Shown piece by piece: positions 18,969-28,215 of a stretch of DNA of 64,000 nucleotides. Every line of letters starts with the position of its first letter. The first letter of the stretch is position 1. Both the position numbers and the translations under genes were made by a program. The notes under the pieces were generated by a model. It saw only the letters and a program-made list of their open reading frames with translations, had not been told where the DNA came from and searched no databases. Source of the DNA: Acidimicrobiales bacterium MED-G01 (lineage in GTDB: Bacteria; Actinomycetota; Acidimicrobiia; Acidimicrobiales; Poriferisodalaceae); assembly GCA_002457435.1 (NCBI GenBank), contig NTLA01000003.1:1-64000 (forward strand), written 5' to 3'.

Positions 18969-20072
18969 GTGACTGAGACAAACCCCTTTATCCTTTACCG
19001 GGATCGCCTCGACTCCTACGATCACGCAGTTGCAGTCGGGTGGAGTGATCAGCAGTTTGTGGACCTAGTAGCTAGGTTGGATGAAGAGATACGTGCAGTT
19101 GATGGAACCGGATTTTCTGTAACCCCGGTCATTAACGGTGGTCCACTAGCAGCTGCGCTTGGCCTTGATATTGACCTTACGGTGAAGGTGGAGATCAATT
19201 CGGTTGGAGGATCTCATAAAGCCAGACATCTTTTTGGTGTTGCGCTTCATTCAGCAGTCGAAAACGTAGCCAAAGATTCTCCGACGGGGTCTTTGGCAAT
19301 CGCTAGTTGCGGTAACGCCGCTATAGCCGCAGCAATCGTCGCAAAGGCAATTGACCAGCCGCTCGAAGTGTTCGTCCCTGTTTGGGCTGAGCGATCCGCA
19401 CTGGACTTGTTGCGAGATTTGGGCGCGCAAATCCAAGTATGCAAGCCAGCAACTCACGAAAAAGGAGACCCCTGTTACGCTCGCTTTCAACAAGCCATCG
19501 CTAATGGCTGCCGCCCGTTTGGGGTCCAAGGAACCGACACTCCTGCAGCTTTCGATGGCGGCCGAACTTTAGGCTGGGAGTTACACGACCAAGTCCCAAA
19601 TCTAGACACCGTATTCGTCCAAGTGGGAGGCGGCGCTCTAGGGACCGCAACAGCGATGGCGTTACCCGGAGTGTCGATCTATCCAGTACAGGTTTCTGGA
19701 TGCGCGCCCCTCAAACGAGCTTGGGACCTCTTGGCACCGGATTTCGATATGGCGAAAGCCGCTGATAGCCCCGAAAATTTCATGTGGCCCTGGGACGAAC
19801 CGAATAGCGCTGCTTCAGGTCTTCTCGATGACATTACCTACGACTGGCTGCCGTTGTTAGAAGCAACTTTGGCGACTGGAGGGGAACCCGTAGTCGTACC
19901 TGAGGCAACTCTTATTGAAACCCATCGAATTGCCACTAGCGTTACCGGCTTACCTGTTTCTCCTACTGGGGTAGCGGGGCTAGCTGGTTTGGTAGTAGCC
20001 CCTCCAAAGACTGGATCGGTTGTAGGAGCTTTGTTTACCGGGATCGACCGTCAAAACGGGGTAGCGACATGA
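18969..20072 (+). CDS. Threonine synthase/dehydratase-like PLP enzyme
   Basis: A 367-residue fold-type II PLP enzyme. Lys84 in G-G-S-H-K-A-R-H is the likely Schiff-base lysine, S-C-G-N-A-A at 113-118 binds the substrate carboxylate, and a G-G-G-A-L-G turn near 220 holds the PLP phosphate. It resembles threonine synthases, serine/threonine dehydratases and diaminopropionate ammonia-lyases. The GTG at 18969 gives a natural N-terminus one base after the previous stop; ATG 18936 or 18939 would overlap the upstream gene and add residues that do not look conserved. It overlaps the hydrolase gene by 4 bp. In urate-type clusters of other bacteria an ammonia-lyase (YgeX) fills this slot, which is a hint, not proof. 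Confidence 0.8.
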   Translation: MTETNPFILYRDRLDSYDHAVAVGWSDQQFVDLVARLDEEIRAVDGTGFSVTPVINGGPLAAALGLDIDLTVKVEINSVGGSHKARHLFGVALHSAVENVAKDSPTGSLAIASCGNAAIAAAIVAKAIDQPLEVFVPVWAERSALDLLRDLGAQIQVCKPATHEKGDPCYARFQQAIANGCRPFGVQGTDTPAAFDGGRTLGWELHDQVPNLDTVFVQVGGGALGTATAMALPGVSIYPVQVSGCAPLKRAWDLLAPDFDMAKAADSPENFMWPWDEPNSAASGLLDDITYDWLPLLEATLATGGEPVVVPEATLIETHRIATSVTGLPVSPTGVAGLAGLVVAPPKTGSVVGALFTGIDRQNGVAT

Positions 20073-20911
20073 CAGTTTTTCAGGAGTTCCAAGTCTCTGG
20101 ACACGCCGGAAAGCTGCATGCACGACTCTGGCAGCCTTCTCCAACCCCAAGAGCTCTTGTGCTTATCCTTCATGGCTACGCCGAACACGGTGGCAGATAC
20201 ACACACGTTGCCGAAGCACTCGTCGCTAATAACCTTGCCGCGCTCGCCTTAGACCATGTTGGTCACGGCCTTTCCGAGGGAGAGCGTGCCTTGATCACCG
20301 ATTTCGATCTGGTGGTAGATGATTTACATGCCGCGGTTTCAGACGCTTTTAATCGACTATCTCTCGACATACCTCTTCTAGTCGCGGGGCATTCAATGGG
20401 CGGGCTGCTCGCCGCTCGATTCGTCCAACGGTGGCCAGAACGAGCTATTGGCGCTGCGTTCTTCGGTGCAGTTATTGGTGACTGGAAGTGGGCCCGGGAA
20501 GTTCTTGCATCACCGGAGTCAGCGAACCACGAATTAGCCTCCATGGACCCAAACGGAATGTCGCGAGACCCCGAAGTTGTAAGTTCCTACGCCAAGGATC
20601 CTTTGATCTATCGCGGATCGAACAAACGAGAACTACTTGAAGCTGAAGTAATTGCTCTCGACAAGTTTGGTGATGATATCGACAAGGTCCGAATCCCGGT
20701 GGGTTTCTTTCATGGCACTGCGGATCCTTTTGTTCCCTATGAAGATTCCTTACAAGCTATTCACGACATGCCCAGCTCAGCAAAAACGGTGCATCTTTAC
20801 GAGGGCGCAAAACACGAGTTGCTAAACGAGATCAACAAGGAGGAAGTCTTGGCCGATCTTCACAGCTGGATAGACGGCACTCTTATTAGCTCTTCGGGAG
20901 TATCCCAATGA
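20069..20911 (+). CDS. Monoacylglycerol-lipase-like alpha/beta hydrolase
   Basis: A 280-residue serine hydrolase of the lysophospholipase/monoglyceride lipase type. The oxyanion motif is H35-G-Y-A-E-H, the nucleophile Ser109 sits in G-H-S-M-G-G, and an Asp in T-A-D-P-F-V-P and a His in A-K-H-E-L-L-N complete the triad near the C-terminus. No signal peptide. It is embedded in an operon with 4-bp overlaps on both sides (ATGA with the PLP enzyme before and the FAD/FeS subunit after), so its expression is tied to the molybdenum hydroxylase. Its natural substrate here may be an ester or amide conjugate rather than a lipid. That is inference from context. Confidence 0.86.
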   Translation: MTVFQEFQVSGHAGKLHARLWQPSPTPRALVLILHGYAEHGGRYTHVAEALVANNLAALALDHVGHGLSEGERALITDFDLVVDDLHAAVSDAFNRLSLDIPLLVAGHSMGGLLAARFVQRWPERAIGAAFFGAVIGDWKWAREVLASPESANHELASMDPNGMSRDPEVVSSYAKDPLIYRGSNKRELLEAEVIALDKFGDDIDKVRIPVGFFHGTADPFVPYEDSLQAIHDMPSSAKTVHLYEGAKHELLNEINKEEVLADLHSWIDGTLISSSGVSQ

Positions 20912-22365
20912 GTTCGGAGGCGGGACGTCTACATGAGTCTCAGCAGCTCGGGACTCGCATTTTGGAGATCCTTCGTCCGACGACTTGGTCTGAAGCAGTC
21001 GAATTGTACGGAGCTTCACCAAATGCCTTGCCAGTAGCGGGAGCTACAGATCTCCTCCTAGATCTGTCACGAACACCTAGCCCCGGAGGTCCTGGCGCGA
21101 CTCTCCTAGATCTTTGGGGTTTGCGAGACTGTTCACAAATCACCATCAGTGAAACTGATGTTGTTGTCGGTTGCGGGGTGACGCACAACCAGATCATTAG
21201 TTCACCGAATTTAGACTCTGCTCTCGACATCCTTCGGATGGCATGCCTAGAGATTGGTTCACCTCAACTTCGCAACCGCGCAACGGTCGTTGGGAACATC
21301 GTCACTGCTAGTCCAGCTAATGACACAATTTCAGCGTTGGTAGCTCTCAACGCGGCTGTTCATATCGAATCGGTTAGTGGGGAACGTGAAGTCCCAATCA
21401 GCGAGTTTTTTGCCGGCTTTCGGCAAACAGTCTTGGCACCGTCAGAGTTAGTTCGATCCATCAGGATCCCCAGGTGGAACGATCAAACTGTTGGCACATG
21501 GTTCAAGGTAGGGAACAGGACCGCCCAAGCAATATCTGTAGTGCACGCCGGGATTGTTTTGGAGTTTGACGACGCAACATCGCTCATCACAAAGGCTGAT
21601 GTTGCAATCGGAAGTGTGAGCGAAACAATCGGCGTGTCAAAGTCATTGAGCGAATATCTGGTTGGCAAAAACCTTAACGCTGAAACATCAGCTGGGGCTG
21701 CACGTGTTGTTGTAGGCGAGATCTCGCCCATAGACGACATCCGCGCTACTGCTGTCTATCGAACCGCTGTCACGGAGACTGCCGTTCGTCGCGCGCTCGT
21801 GGGCCTTTCAGAATTCGCTATCACCCAGTCTCAAGTTGCTCCGTTACTGGGTTGGGTTGCTAATCGACCAACCCCTCCTCAGCCGAACCTGTCAACAACA
21901 ACAGAGGTGGCGTGCACGGTCAACGGATCCAGTGTCACCGCCCAAATTGGTAATGATTCAACGCTTCTTGAATGGTTGCGAGCTAATGCTTCGACCGGAA
22001 CTAAGGAAGGTTGCGCTGAAGGCGAATGTGGTGCGTGCACTGTGCTGCTCAATGGTGCTGCTGTCACAAGCTGCCTAGTACCAACCGGGCAAGCCGACGG
22101 ATCCTCGATAGTGACCGTTGAAGGGCTTGCTGGCGCATCAGGCTTGCACCCGGTGCAACAGGGGTTCCTTGACGAATTTGCTGTCCAGTGCGGATTTTGC
22201 ACACCTGGTTTTCTCGTTGCGGCTGCTGCCCTATGCGAGGAGAACGACTCGCCTTCGGCTGATGAGATACGAGCGGGGCTTTCGGGCAATCTTTGCCGTT
22301 GCACTGGGTATTACTCGATAGTCGAAGCCCTGAGCGACTTGGCCACCAACAGGGACGTGTCCTGA
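20908..22365 (+). CDS. FAD and [2Fe-2S]2 electron-transfer subunit of a molybdenum hydroxylase, domains fused in reverse order
   Basis: A 485-residue fusion of the medium (FAD) and small (iron-sulfur) subunits of the xanthine dehydrogenase family. Residues about 20-300 are the CoxM/XdhB-type FAD domain, with N-R-A-T-V-V-G-N-I near 126-134 as the FAD-binding turn. Residues about 325-485 are the ferredoxin part: C-x4-C-x2-C plus a fourth Cys (G-C-A-E-G-E-C-G-A-C) for the plant-type cluster, then C-G-F-C and C-R-C-T-G for the second cluster. In classical XdhA fusions the FeS domains come first; here the FAD domain does. It overlaps the hydrolase before it by 4 bp and its TGA overlaps the ATG of the large subunit by 1 bp, so the two make one enzyme. 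Confidence 0.92.
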   Translation: MSSEAGRLHESQQLGTRILEILRPTTWSEAVELYGASPNALPVAGATDLLLDLSRTPSPGGPGATLLDLWGLRDCSQITISETDVVVGCGVTHNQIISSPNLDSALDILRMACLEIGSPQLRNRATVVGNIVTASPANDTISALVALNAAVHIESVSGEREVPISEFFAGFRQTVLAPSELVRSIRIPRWNDQTVGTWFKVGNRTAQAISVVHAGIVLEFDDATSLITKADVAIGSVSETIGVSKSLSEYLVGKNLNAETSAGAARVVVGEISPIDDIRATAVYRTAVTETAVRRALVGLSEFAITQSQVAPLLGWVANRPTPPQPNLSTTTEVACTVNGSSVTAQIGNDSTLLEWLRANASTGTKEGCAEGECGACTVLLNGAAVTSCLVPTGQADGSSIVTVEGLAGASGLHPVQQGFLDEFAVQCGFCTPGFLVAAAALCEENDSPSADEIRAGLSGNLCRCTGYYSIVEALSDLATNRDVS

Positions 22366-24602
22366 TGGCTGTGGGAAAAACGCCTCAACGTATTGACGCC
22401 GTCGAGAAGGTCACTGGTGCCGCCACGTACCCTGCGGATCGTGTTCCAGTTAACGCTCTGCATGCTGTTGTGGTATTCACAAATCAGCCTCATGCTCGTC
22501 TCGTCGATCTTGATTTCACAGAAACTCTCAGTGCGGCTGGGGTCATAACGGTTGTGACTGCGGCCGATGTTCCGGTCAACGAATATGGATTGACGTTATT
22601 TGATCAACCAGTTTTCATCGGGCTCGATGACAACGGTCGCAGTTCAGTCCCATGTGATGTGAGTCGATGGGAAGCGGATCATCTTGCAGTTGTCGTCGCC
22701 GAAAATCTGGTTCAGGCCCGCGAAGCCTCTGCTTTGATCAAAGCGCAGTGGGAGGTTCTCCCTATCGTTTCTGATGTCAGCACTGCACAGTCTGATGAAG
22801 TTCTTGTCCACTCCAACTCAACAAGCAACACTTACCACGAGCTTCGAATTCGGAAGGGTAATTCTGTTCGCGGGATGGAGTTAGCCGACGTGGTCATAGA
22901 GGACACGTATCAACTCCCCCACCAAGAACATGCCTATTTGCAGGTGGAAGCCGCTACTGCATGGCTTGACGACGATAATCGGGTCACTGTTGAAACAAGC
23001 GGGCAGTGGGTTCACGAAGACAGAGAACAAATAGCTCATGCACTTGACGTCGACCCCGAAGAGGTTCGTGTTCGGTACGCCTCAATCGGCGGCGCTTTCG
23101 GTGGCAAAGAAGACATGAGTTTGCAAATCGTTATGGCCGTGACAGCTAAGAAACTCAACGATCTTGGGGTTATGCGCCCTGTGCATTGCAATTGGACTCG
23201 CGAAGAGTCCATCGTTGGCCACCACAAACGTCATCGAGCTACTGTTCATGCCCGGTTGGGCGCTACATCGGATGGGATTATCACTGCTGTCGAAGCTGAA
23301 GTTCTTCTTGACGCAGGCGCCTATAACTACACCTCCAACAAAGTACTTGGGAATCTTCACCTATCAGTCGCAGGCGCATATGACGTACCAAACGCCCATA
23401 TAGACAGCAAAGCTATTTACACCCATAGTGTCCCCGGTGGTGCTTTTCGGGGGTTTGGTGGCCCACAGGGCGCTTTTGTCGCTGAATCTCAAATGAACAA
23501 GATGGCTGAGGCATTGGGGATAGACCCCTTAGAGCTTCGTAGTCGAAATGCTCTTAATGACCTGTCGGATGGGATTACCCAGTCAGGTCTTCCAGAAGGT
23601 GTTGGCGTCAATCGAGTTATCGAAGCATGTATTGAACAAGCGCCAGTTGATGCGGCATTAACGCAAACACCACCGTTTCGTTCTATTGCGTCACTACCAC
23701 CAGAATTAGGCCAGCTAAAACAGGGCCGCGGCTACGCGGTTGGCATGAAGAACGTCGGTTTCAGTTTTGGGTTCCCAGAAGCCTGCGAGGCAGATGTCGT
23801 TTTCCATGGCGATCCGGATGCTGATCGTCCTACCCGGGTCGAACTGTTCCACAGCGCCGCTGAAGTTGGCCAAGGTGTGCACACTGCGTTGGTGCAAATG
23901 GTGGCCGACGCCGCCGATATCGGCATCAGCAACGTTGACGCTATTTATAGTGATACCGCTACCGGGGGTGATTCCGGGTCGGCGTCAGCCTCTCGCCTCA
24001 CATTCATGGCCGGGAATTCAGTCTTGGGTGCTGTAGAAGAGGCGGAAAAGGCATGGGCCGATGGTGCCAGACCTGCTGTAGGACATTTCCGATATAAACC
24101 TCCGGTGACCGAAGCACTCGATCCAGAAACAGGAGTGGGGCAGCCCAACTTTTGTTATGGCTACATGGCGCAGGCCGTGGATCTGACTGTCGACGTTGGC
24201 ACTGGCCATATACGTGTCGACCGTGTGCTTTCAATCCATGATGTAGGCAGGGTCATTCACCCTCACATGTTGAGGGGCCAAATTGAGGGTGCCATCGCGC
24301 AGGCTCATGGATACACCCTCAGCGAACAGTTAGTCGTTGAGGAAGGAAGAATCCAAAATCCGCGACTTTCCCAATACCTGATCCCAGGAATCGGGGACGT
24401 ACCCGTCAAAGTGGAGTGCGTTATTTTGGAAGCGGCTGACCCACTTGGCCCTTGGGGTGCGCGTGGTGTTTCTGAAATGCCATACATCACCTACGCCCCA
24501 GCAGTTACCGCAGCTCTTCATGATGCAACCGGTGTGTGGATGAACACTTTTCCTCTAACACCATCAGTGGTTCTTGAACACCTAACCGCAGCAGGCACTT
24601 AA
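22365..24602 (+). CDS. Xanthine-dehydrogenase-type molybdenum hydroxylase large subunit
   Basis: A 745-residue molybdopterin-cytosine/guanine-dinucleotide subunit that hydroxylates a purine or other N-heterocycle with water as oxygen source. Key sites: G-G-A-F-G-G-K-E-D at about 242-250, G-A-F-R-G-F-G-G at about 357-364 (the Arg corresponds to the substrate-orienting Arg of xanthine dehydrogenases), and the catalytic Glu in R-G-V-S-E-M-P at about 700. The A-F-R-G-F-G motif places it with purine-type enzymes, not CO dehydrogenase. The start ATG 22365 overlaps the electron-transfer subunit's stop; upstream in-frame codons lie inside that gene. The last 4 bp overlap, tail to tail, the stop of SsnA on the other strand. 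Likely substrate a purine or related ring, by motif and neighbours. Confidence 0.92.
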   Translation: MAVGKTPQRIDAVEKVTGAATYPADRVPVNALHAVVVFTNQPHARLVDLDFTETLSAAGVITVVTAADVPVNEYGLTLFDQPVFIGLDDNGRSSVPCDVSRWEADHLAVVVAENLVQAREASALIKAQWEVLPIVSDVSTAQSDEVLVHSNSTSNTYHELRIRKGNSVRGMELADVVIEDTYQLPHQEHAYLQVEAATAWLDDDNRVTVETSGQWVHEDREQIAHALDVDPEEVRVRYASIGGAFGGKEDMSLQIVMAVTAKKLNDLGVMRPVHCNWTREESIVGHHKRHRATVHARLGATSDGIITAVEAEVLLDAGAYNYTSNKVLGNLHLSVAGAYDVPNAHIDSKAIYTHSVPGGAFRGFGGPQGAFVAESQMNKMAEALGIDPLELRSRNALNDLSDGITQSGLPEGVGVNRVIEACIEQAPVDAALTQTPPFRSIASLPPELGQLKQGRGYAVGMKNVGFSFGFPEACEADVVFHGDPDADRPTRVELFHSAAEVGQGVHTALVQMVADAADIGISNVDAIYSDTATGGDSGSASASRLTFMAGNSVLGAVEEAEKAWADGARPAVGHFRYKPPVTEALDPETGVGQPNFCYGYMAQAVDLTVDVGTGHIRVDRVLSIHDVGRVIHPHMLRGQIEGAIAQAHGYTLSEQLVVEEGRIQNPRLSQYLIPGIGDVPVKVECVILEAADPLGPWGARGVSEMPYITYAPAVTAALHDATGVWMNTFPLTPSVVLEHLTAAGT

Positions 24603-25651
24603 GGCATAGCTTCAAGTCTCGTAAATAGGCGCTGAGCCTGTTCAGACGCTTTTGCCCGCACTTCCTGGGCATCTACGCGAGTCGCAATGCCGTCATCTAC
24701 AACAAGTTCGCCACTAATTTCCACAGACTTGGGGCGGATATTGGTGTGGAATGCGAGTCGCCATGGGTCGATTGGTTCGTCGGACCAGATCACACGGTCT
24801 TGTAGGGCTTCGGGGACTAACTGGTAGCCGCCTTGTAGCCATCCCCAGGCCACGTCGGGGGTTGCTGCGATGTCATGTTCTCTCATCCGTATGTAGGCGA
24901 CTCGAAACTCGTCGAACATGGCAGCACCAATACCGTCAGTCCCTAACGCAACTGGCAGACCAAGCCGCTGGGGCGCGGCATAGCCGACGGAATTATTCAT
25001 GTTGGATCGGGGGTTGTGGATGATGGTTCCATGCAACTCATGATTGTCGGGGAGATGAACACCATGGACTAACAACCAATTATCTCCACTTAAGTCTCGT
25101 AGACGTGACGCCGCGTCAAGGTCGTCAACTCCTTCGGCGACATGTATGTGAACTCCGACTCGGTGGTGGTTTGCCAGTTCGGTTGCGGCGACCAGCGTGT
25201 CGTTCTCACAAGTAAACGCTGCATGCACACCAACCATGCCATGACCACCGCTAGCTAGAAACCGTGAATTTTCTTCTAGGCCTTTAGCTGCTCCTTCTGG
25301 CCCGTGGCGGTCGGTCACTCCATAGGAACAGATCACACGAACTCCTATTTCTGCACAGGCATCGGCGATTACATCTAGCGATCCTTCAATGGCGTTCGGC
25401 GATTCGTGGTGATCAATGATTGCGGTTGTGCCGGATTCGATTGCTTCGAGCGCCCCTAATTTTGCGGACCATTCCAACATTTCTAGGTCCAGTGCTCGGT
25501 CAAGCCGCCACCAAACAAGTTCTAAAATTTCACGGAAGGATCTTGGGGTCTGCGGGGGTGCGGGCATACCGCGAGCCAGTGAACTGTATAAGTGATGGTG
25601 CGCGCATACGAGTCCGGTCGTCTCGTTTGGTTGGAGACGAGTCAGGTCCAC
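24599..25651 (-). CDS. ssnA: SsnA-like aminohydrolase, N-terminally short
   Basis: A 350-residue amidohydrolase that matches SsnA, a protein regularly encoded beside selenium-type xanthine dehydrogenases and thought to be a purine-derivative deaminase or hydrolase. Seen: H-H-H-L-Y-S-S-L-A-R-G-M at 18-29, W-W-R-L-D-R-A-L-D near 47-55, D-H-H-E-S-P-N-A-I, H-I-H-V-A-E, H-N-P-R-S-N-M-N-N and G-T-D-G-I-G. The usual 50-60 residue N-terminal half of the beta-sandwich before the H-x-H motif is missing: the GTG start at 25651 lies only about 18 codons before it. The C-terminal sandwich strands are present. It overlaps the upstream dehydrogenase gene by 10 bp. It may be a natural minimal form or a damaged gene; the catalytic residues look intact. 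Confidence 0.84.
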   Translation of the reverse strand: MDLTRLQPNETTGLVCAHHHLYSSLARGMPAPPQTPRSFREILELVWWRLDRALDLEMLEWSAKLGALEAIESGTTAIIDHHESPNAIEGSLDVIADACAEIGVRVICSYGVTDRHGPEGAAKGLEENSRFLASGGHGMVGVHAAFTCENDTLVAATELANHHRVGVHIHVAEGVDDLDAASRLRDLSGDNWLLVHGVHLPDNHELHGTIIHNPRSNMNNSVGYAAPQRLGLPVALGTDGIGAAMFDEFRVAYIRMREHDIAATPDVAWGWLQGGYQLVPEALQDRVIWSDEPIDPWRLAFHTNIRPKSVEISGELVVDDGIATRVDAQEVRAKASEQAQRLFTRLEAMP

Positions 25652-28215
25652 GCGCCAGCTCGCTCGCGGTTGGCTACATTCCGGATTGGCAACTCGTTGT
25701 GCCAGGGATCACCCTGCGAGCGTATTGCTGCGGCTACGGCACCAGCAGTTGGGACTAACCCAATTTCGCCCACTCCTTTAATGCCGTAAGGCGCCCCTGG
25801 TTGGGGTGACTCAACGATAATCACTTCAACGGGCGGCATATCTTTGGGTCGGATGATGTCGAGGCCGCGAAGGGTGGTATTTGTCGGGCGGCCAGATGGG
25901 TCTGTTGGGAAGCCTTCAGTAAGCGAATATCCCAACCCCATGTGCACGGCTCCTTCAATTTGGCCCTCGCACAGTTGAGGGTTGACAGCACGGCCAACGT
26001 CGTGGGCGGCGACGACGTTCTGGACCTCTCCGTCATCGGGGTTAAGGATGACCAGTTGTGACGCGTACCCAAAGGTGGAGTGAATAACCGGATTTTCCAG
26101 TCCTTCGTTAAGCGAATTTGTCCAATTGATTCGATAGGTACCTTCATAATCGAAACCGACCTGGCAACCATCAAGCAGCGCTTTCTGGCAAGCGTCTTGG
26201 ACTGCGCCTGCGCCCATGAGCGTGCCGCGGCTCCCTGTGGTTTGTCCTGCTCCCAGTTCACGAGTTGAATCGACGATGACCTTTATTTGTTCCGCTGCGA
26301 CACCGAGTTCTTCAACCGCTACTTGGAGTGCCACGTTGTGAACACCTTGACCCATCTCTGTCCAACAATGCCGAACTTCGATGGTGCCGTCTTCTTCAAA
26401 TCTCACTATTGCTTTAGCTATCTCATCGAAACCATTCCCAAGACCGGAATTCTTTAAACCGAGACCAACACCAACGGGTAGTCCTGCCTGCACTGCTTCG
26501 TCGTACGCGGGCTTTACTGCATCAAGGCACGCTCGAGCTCCGAGGCATCCGTCGTCCATGATTTGGCCCGGGCCCCAAACATCACCTGGGTTTACGACGT
26601 TTCGTGATCGGATTTCCCAACCACTAATACCGACTTTTTCAGCCAACCTGTCCATAATCCCTTCCATCGCAAACTGGGCTTGGTTTGCACCAAATCCTCT
26701 GAAAGCACCACATACGGAGTTATTCGTCCGCGCAGCGACAGCTTCAACATCGACGGCTTGAAGCACGTATGGCCCTGTTGCGTGACCGGCGGCTCGCTCT
26801 AAAACTTTCATCCCAACTGAGGCATACGGCCCAGAGTCGCCGAGCATTCTTGCTCGAAGGGCGGTCAGTTTTCCATTGACATCGCATCCAGCTTCATATG
26901 TCATTCGAATTGGGTGACGCTTCGGGTGCATCAGCAACGATTGCTCTCTGGAAAGCGTGATCTGGACTGGTTTGTCGAGGAGCCAAGCAGCTAATGCCGT
27001 GTGCGCTTGATTCGACATATCTTCCTTACCGCCGAAAGCTCCACCATTGCTCACGAGTTCCGTAGTTATGAGAGATGGGTCAACACCTAGGACACGGGCG
27101 ATGTCATTGCGGTCGTCCCAGATTCCTTGACCCCCGGTGTAGACGTAAAGGCCGTCTTCAGTTGGTGTCGCGAGTGTCGACTCGGGTTCCAAAAATGCAT
27201 GTTCAACTCGTTGGGTTTGAAACGTCTCGCGGACTACGTGGGCTGAGCTTTCCAGGAGAGAGTCGACGTCTCCTCGTTGATATGAAGACGTCGATAGCGT
27301 ATTTCCATCGAGACCCCAGACAGCATCTTCATCACTTTCAATGACTCGAATTGGATCCGTCATCGGTCGATGAACTTGGTATTCGATTTCTATCAAAGTT
27401 GTTGCCTCAACAGCTGTTGCTCTGTCGTTAGCGACAACGACTGCCAGAACGTCCCCGAGGTAGGAGGTACGACCGCCTTCCGGAATCATCACTGGCCAGT
27501 CTTTATGGATGAGGCCGACTTTCAATTCACCCGGAATGTCTGCCGCCGTAAAAACAGCAACTACGCCTTCAATGGACAGTGCCGCTTCAGTTTTGATTTC
27601 GAGTACGTCTGCTCTCGCGTGGTCACTGAGTTTCAACGCCCCGTGAAGCAAGCCGTCAACGTGCATGTCATCTATAAAAGGTCTTGCCCCGGCCGCTAAA
27701 ACATCTGCTTCGTATTTCGTTCCGCGAGATCCCACACCTTTGGGAGGTTGAGGTTCAGGAACAACTCCCTTGGCTAAATCTTGAATGGCGTCAAGGATCT
27801 TGATGTAACCAGTGCATCTGCAGAGGTGAGCTCCTAGGTGACGAGCGCTTTCGTCACGCGTAAGTGCTTCGCCCTTCTTTTCTATGAGCGCCTTGGCGCG
27901 CACCAAGATTCCGGGGATACAAAAGCCACATTGCAAGGCACCGTGGGCAGCAAAGCTATCGCAGTACCGTTGGAGCTCTGCATCGTCAAAACCTTCGAGG
28001 GTGGTTACGTTCTCGCCGTTGGTTCGTTCCAAGGAGGTTTGGCACGCCACCCGTGCCTTCTCTCCTACCAACACCGTGCATGCGCCGCATTGACCGGATG
28101 GAGCGCATCCGTCTTTAGGGGAGATAACACCCAGTTCGTCTCGAAGTGCTCCTAATAGGTGCTCGTGATCTTCGGAGACAACTACACCTTTCCCGTTGAG
28201 TTGGAAGGCGGTCAT
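25642..28215 (-). CDS. Selenium-type xanthine dehydrogenase: [2Fe-2S]2 domain fused to molybdenum large subunit
   Basis: An 857-residue molybdenum hydroxylase in which a ferredoxin region (about 1-155; C-A-P-S-G-Q-C-G-A-C, C-G-F-C, C-R-C-T-G) is fused to the catalytic subunit (about 165-857). Molybdenum-site motifs: G-G-A-F-G-G-K-E-D at about 390, G-A-F-R-G-F-G at about 502 and catalytic Glu in G-V-G-E-I-G at about 811. This architecture and the SsnA gene that follows are those of the selenium-dependent xanthine dehydrogenase family (as in E. coli XdhD and clostridial purine enzymes). There is no FAD domain, so electrons must leave through another partner. Whether a labile selenium is used cannot be seen; no selenium-maturation gene is in the window. 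It overlaps its neighbours by 4 and 10 bp in the operon 30379 to 24599. Confidence 0.9.
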   Translation of the reverse strand: MTAFQLNGKGVVVSEDHEHLLGALRDELGVISPKDGCAPSGQCGACTVLVGEKARVACQTSLERTNGENVTTLEGFDDAELQRYCDSFAAHGALQCGFCIPGILVRAKALIEKKGEALTRDESARHLGAHLCRCTGYIKILDAIQDLAKGVVPEPQPPKGVGSRGTKYEADVLAAGARPFIDDMHVDGLLHGALKLSDHARADVLEIKTEAALSIEGVVAVFTAADIPGELKVGLIHKDWPVMIPEGGRTSYLGDVLAVVVANDRATAVEATTLIEIEYQVHRPMTDPIRVIESDEDAVWGLDGNTLSTSSYQRGDVDSLLESSAHVVRETFQTQRVEHAFLEPESTLATPTEDGLYVYTGGQGIWDDRNDIARVLGVDPSLITTELVSNGGAFGGKEDMSNQAHTALAAWLLDKPVQITLSREQSLLMHPKRHPIRMTYEAGCDVNGKLTALRARMLGDSGPYASVGMKVLERAAGHATGPYVLQAVDVEAVAARTNNSVCGAFRGFGANQAQFAMEGIMDRLAEKVGISGWEIRSRNVVNPGDVWGPGQIMDDGCLGARACLDAVKPAYDEAVQAGLPVGVGLGLKNSGLGNGFDEIAKAIVRFEEDGTIEVRHCWTEMGQGVHNVALQVAVEELGVAAEQIKVIVDSTRELGAGQTTGSRGTLMGAGAVQDACQKALLDGCQVGFDYEGTYRINWTNSLNEGLENPVIHSTFGYASQLVILNPDDGEVQNVVAAHDVGRAVNPQLCEGQIEGAVHMGLGYSLTEGFPTDPSGRPTNTTLRGLDIIRPKDMPPVEVIIVESPQPGAPYGIKGVGEIGLVPTAGAVAAAIRSQGDPWHNELPIRNVANRERAGAWT

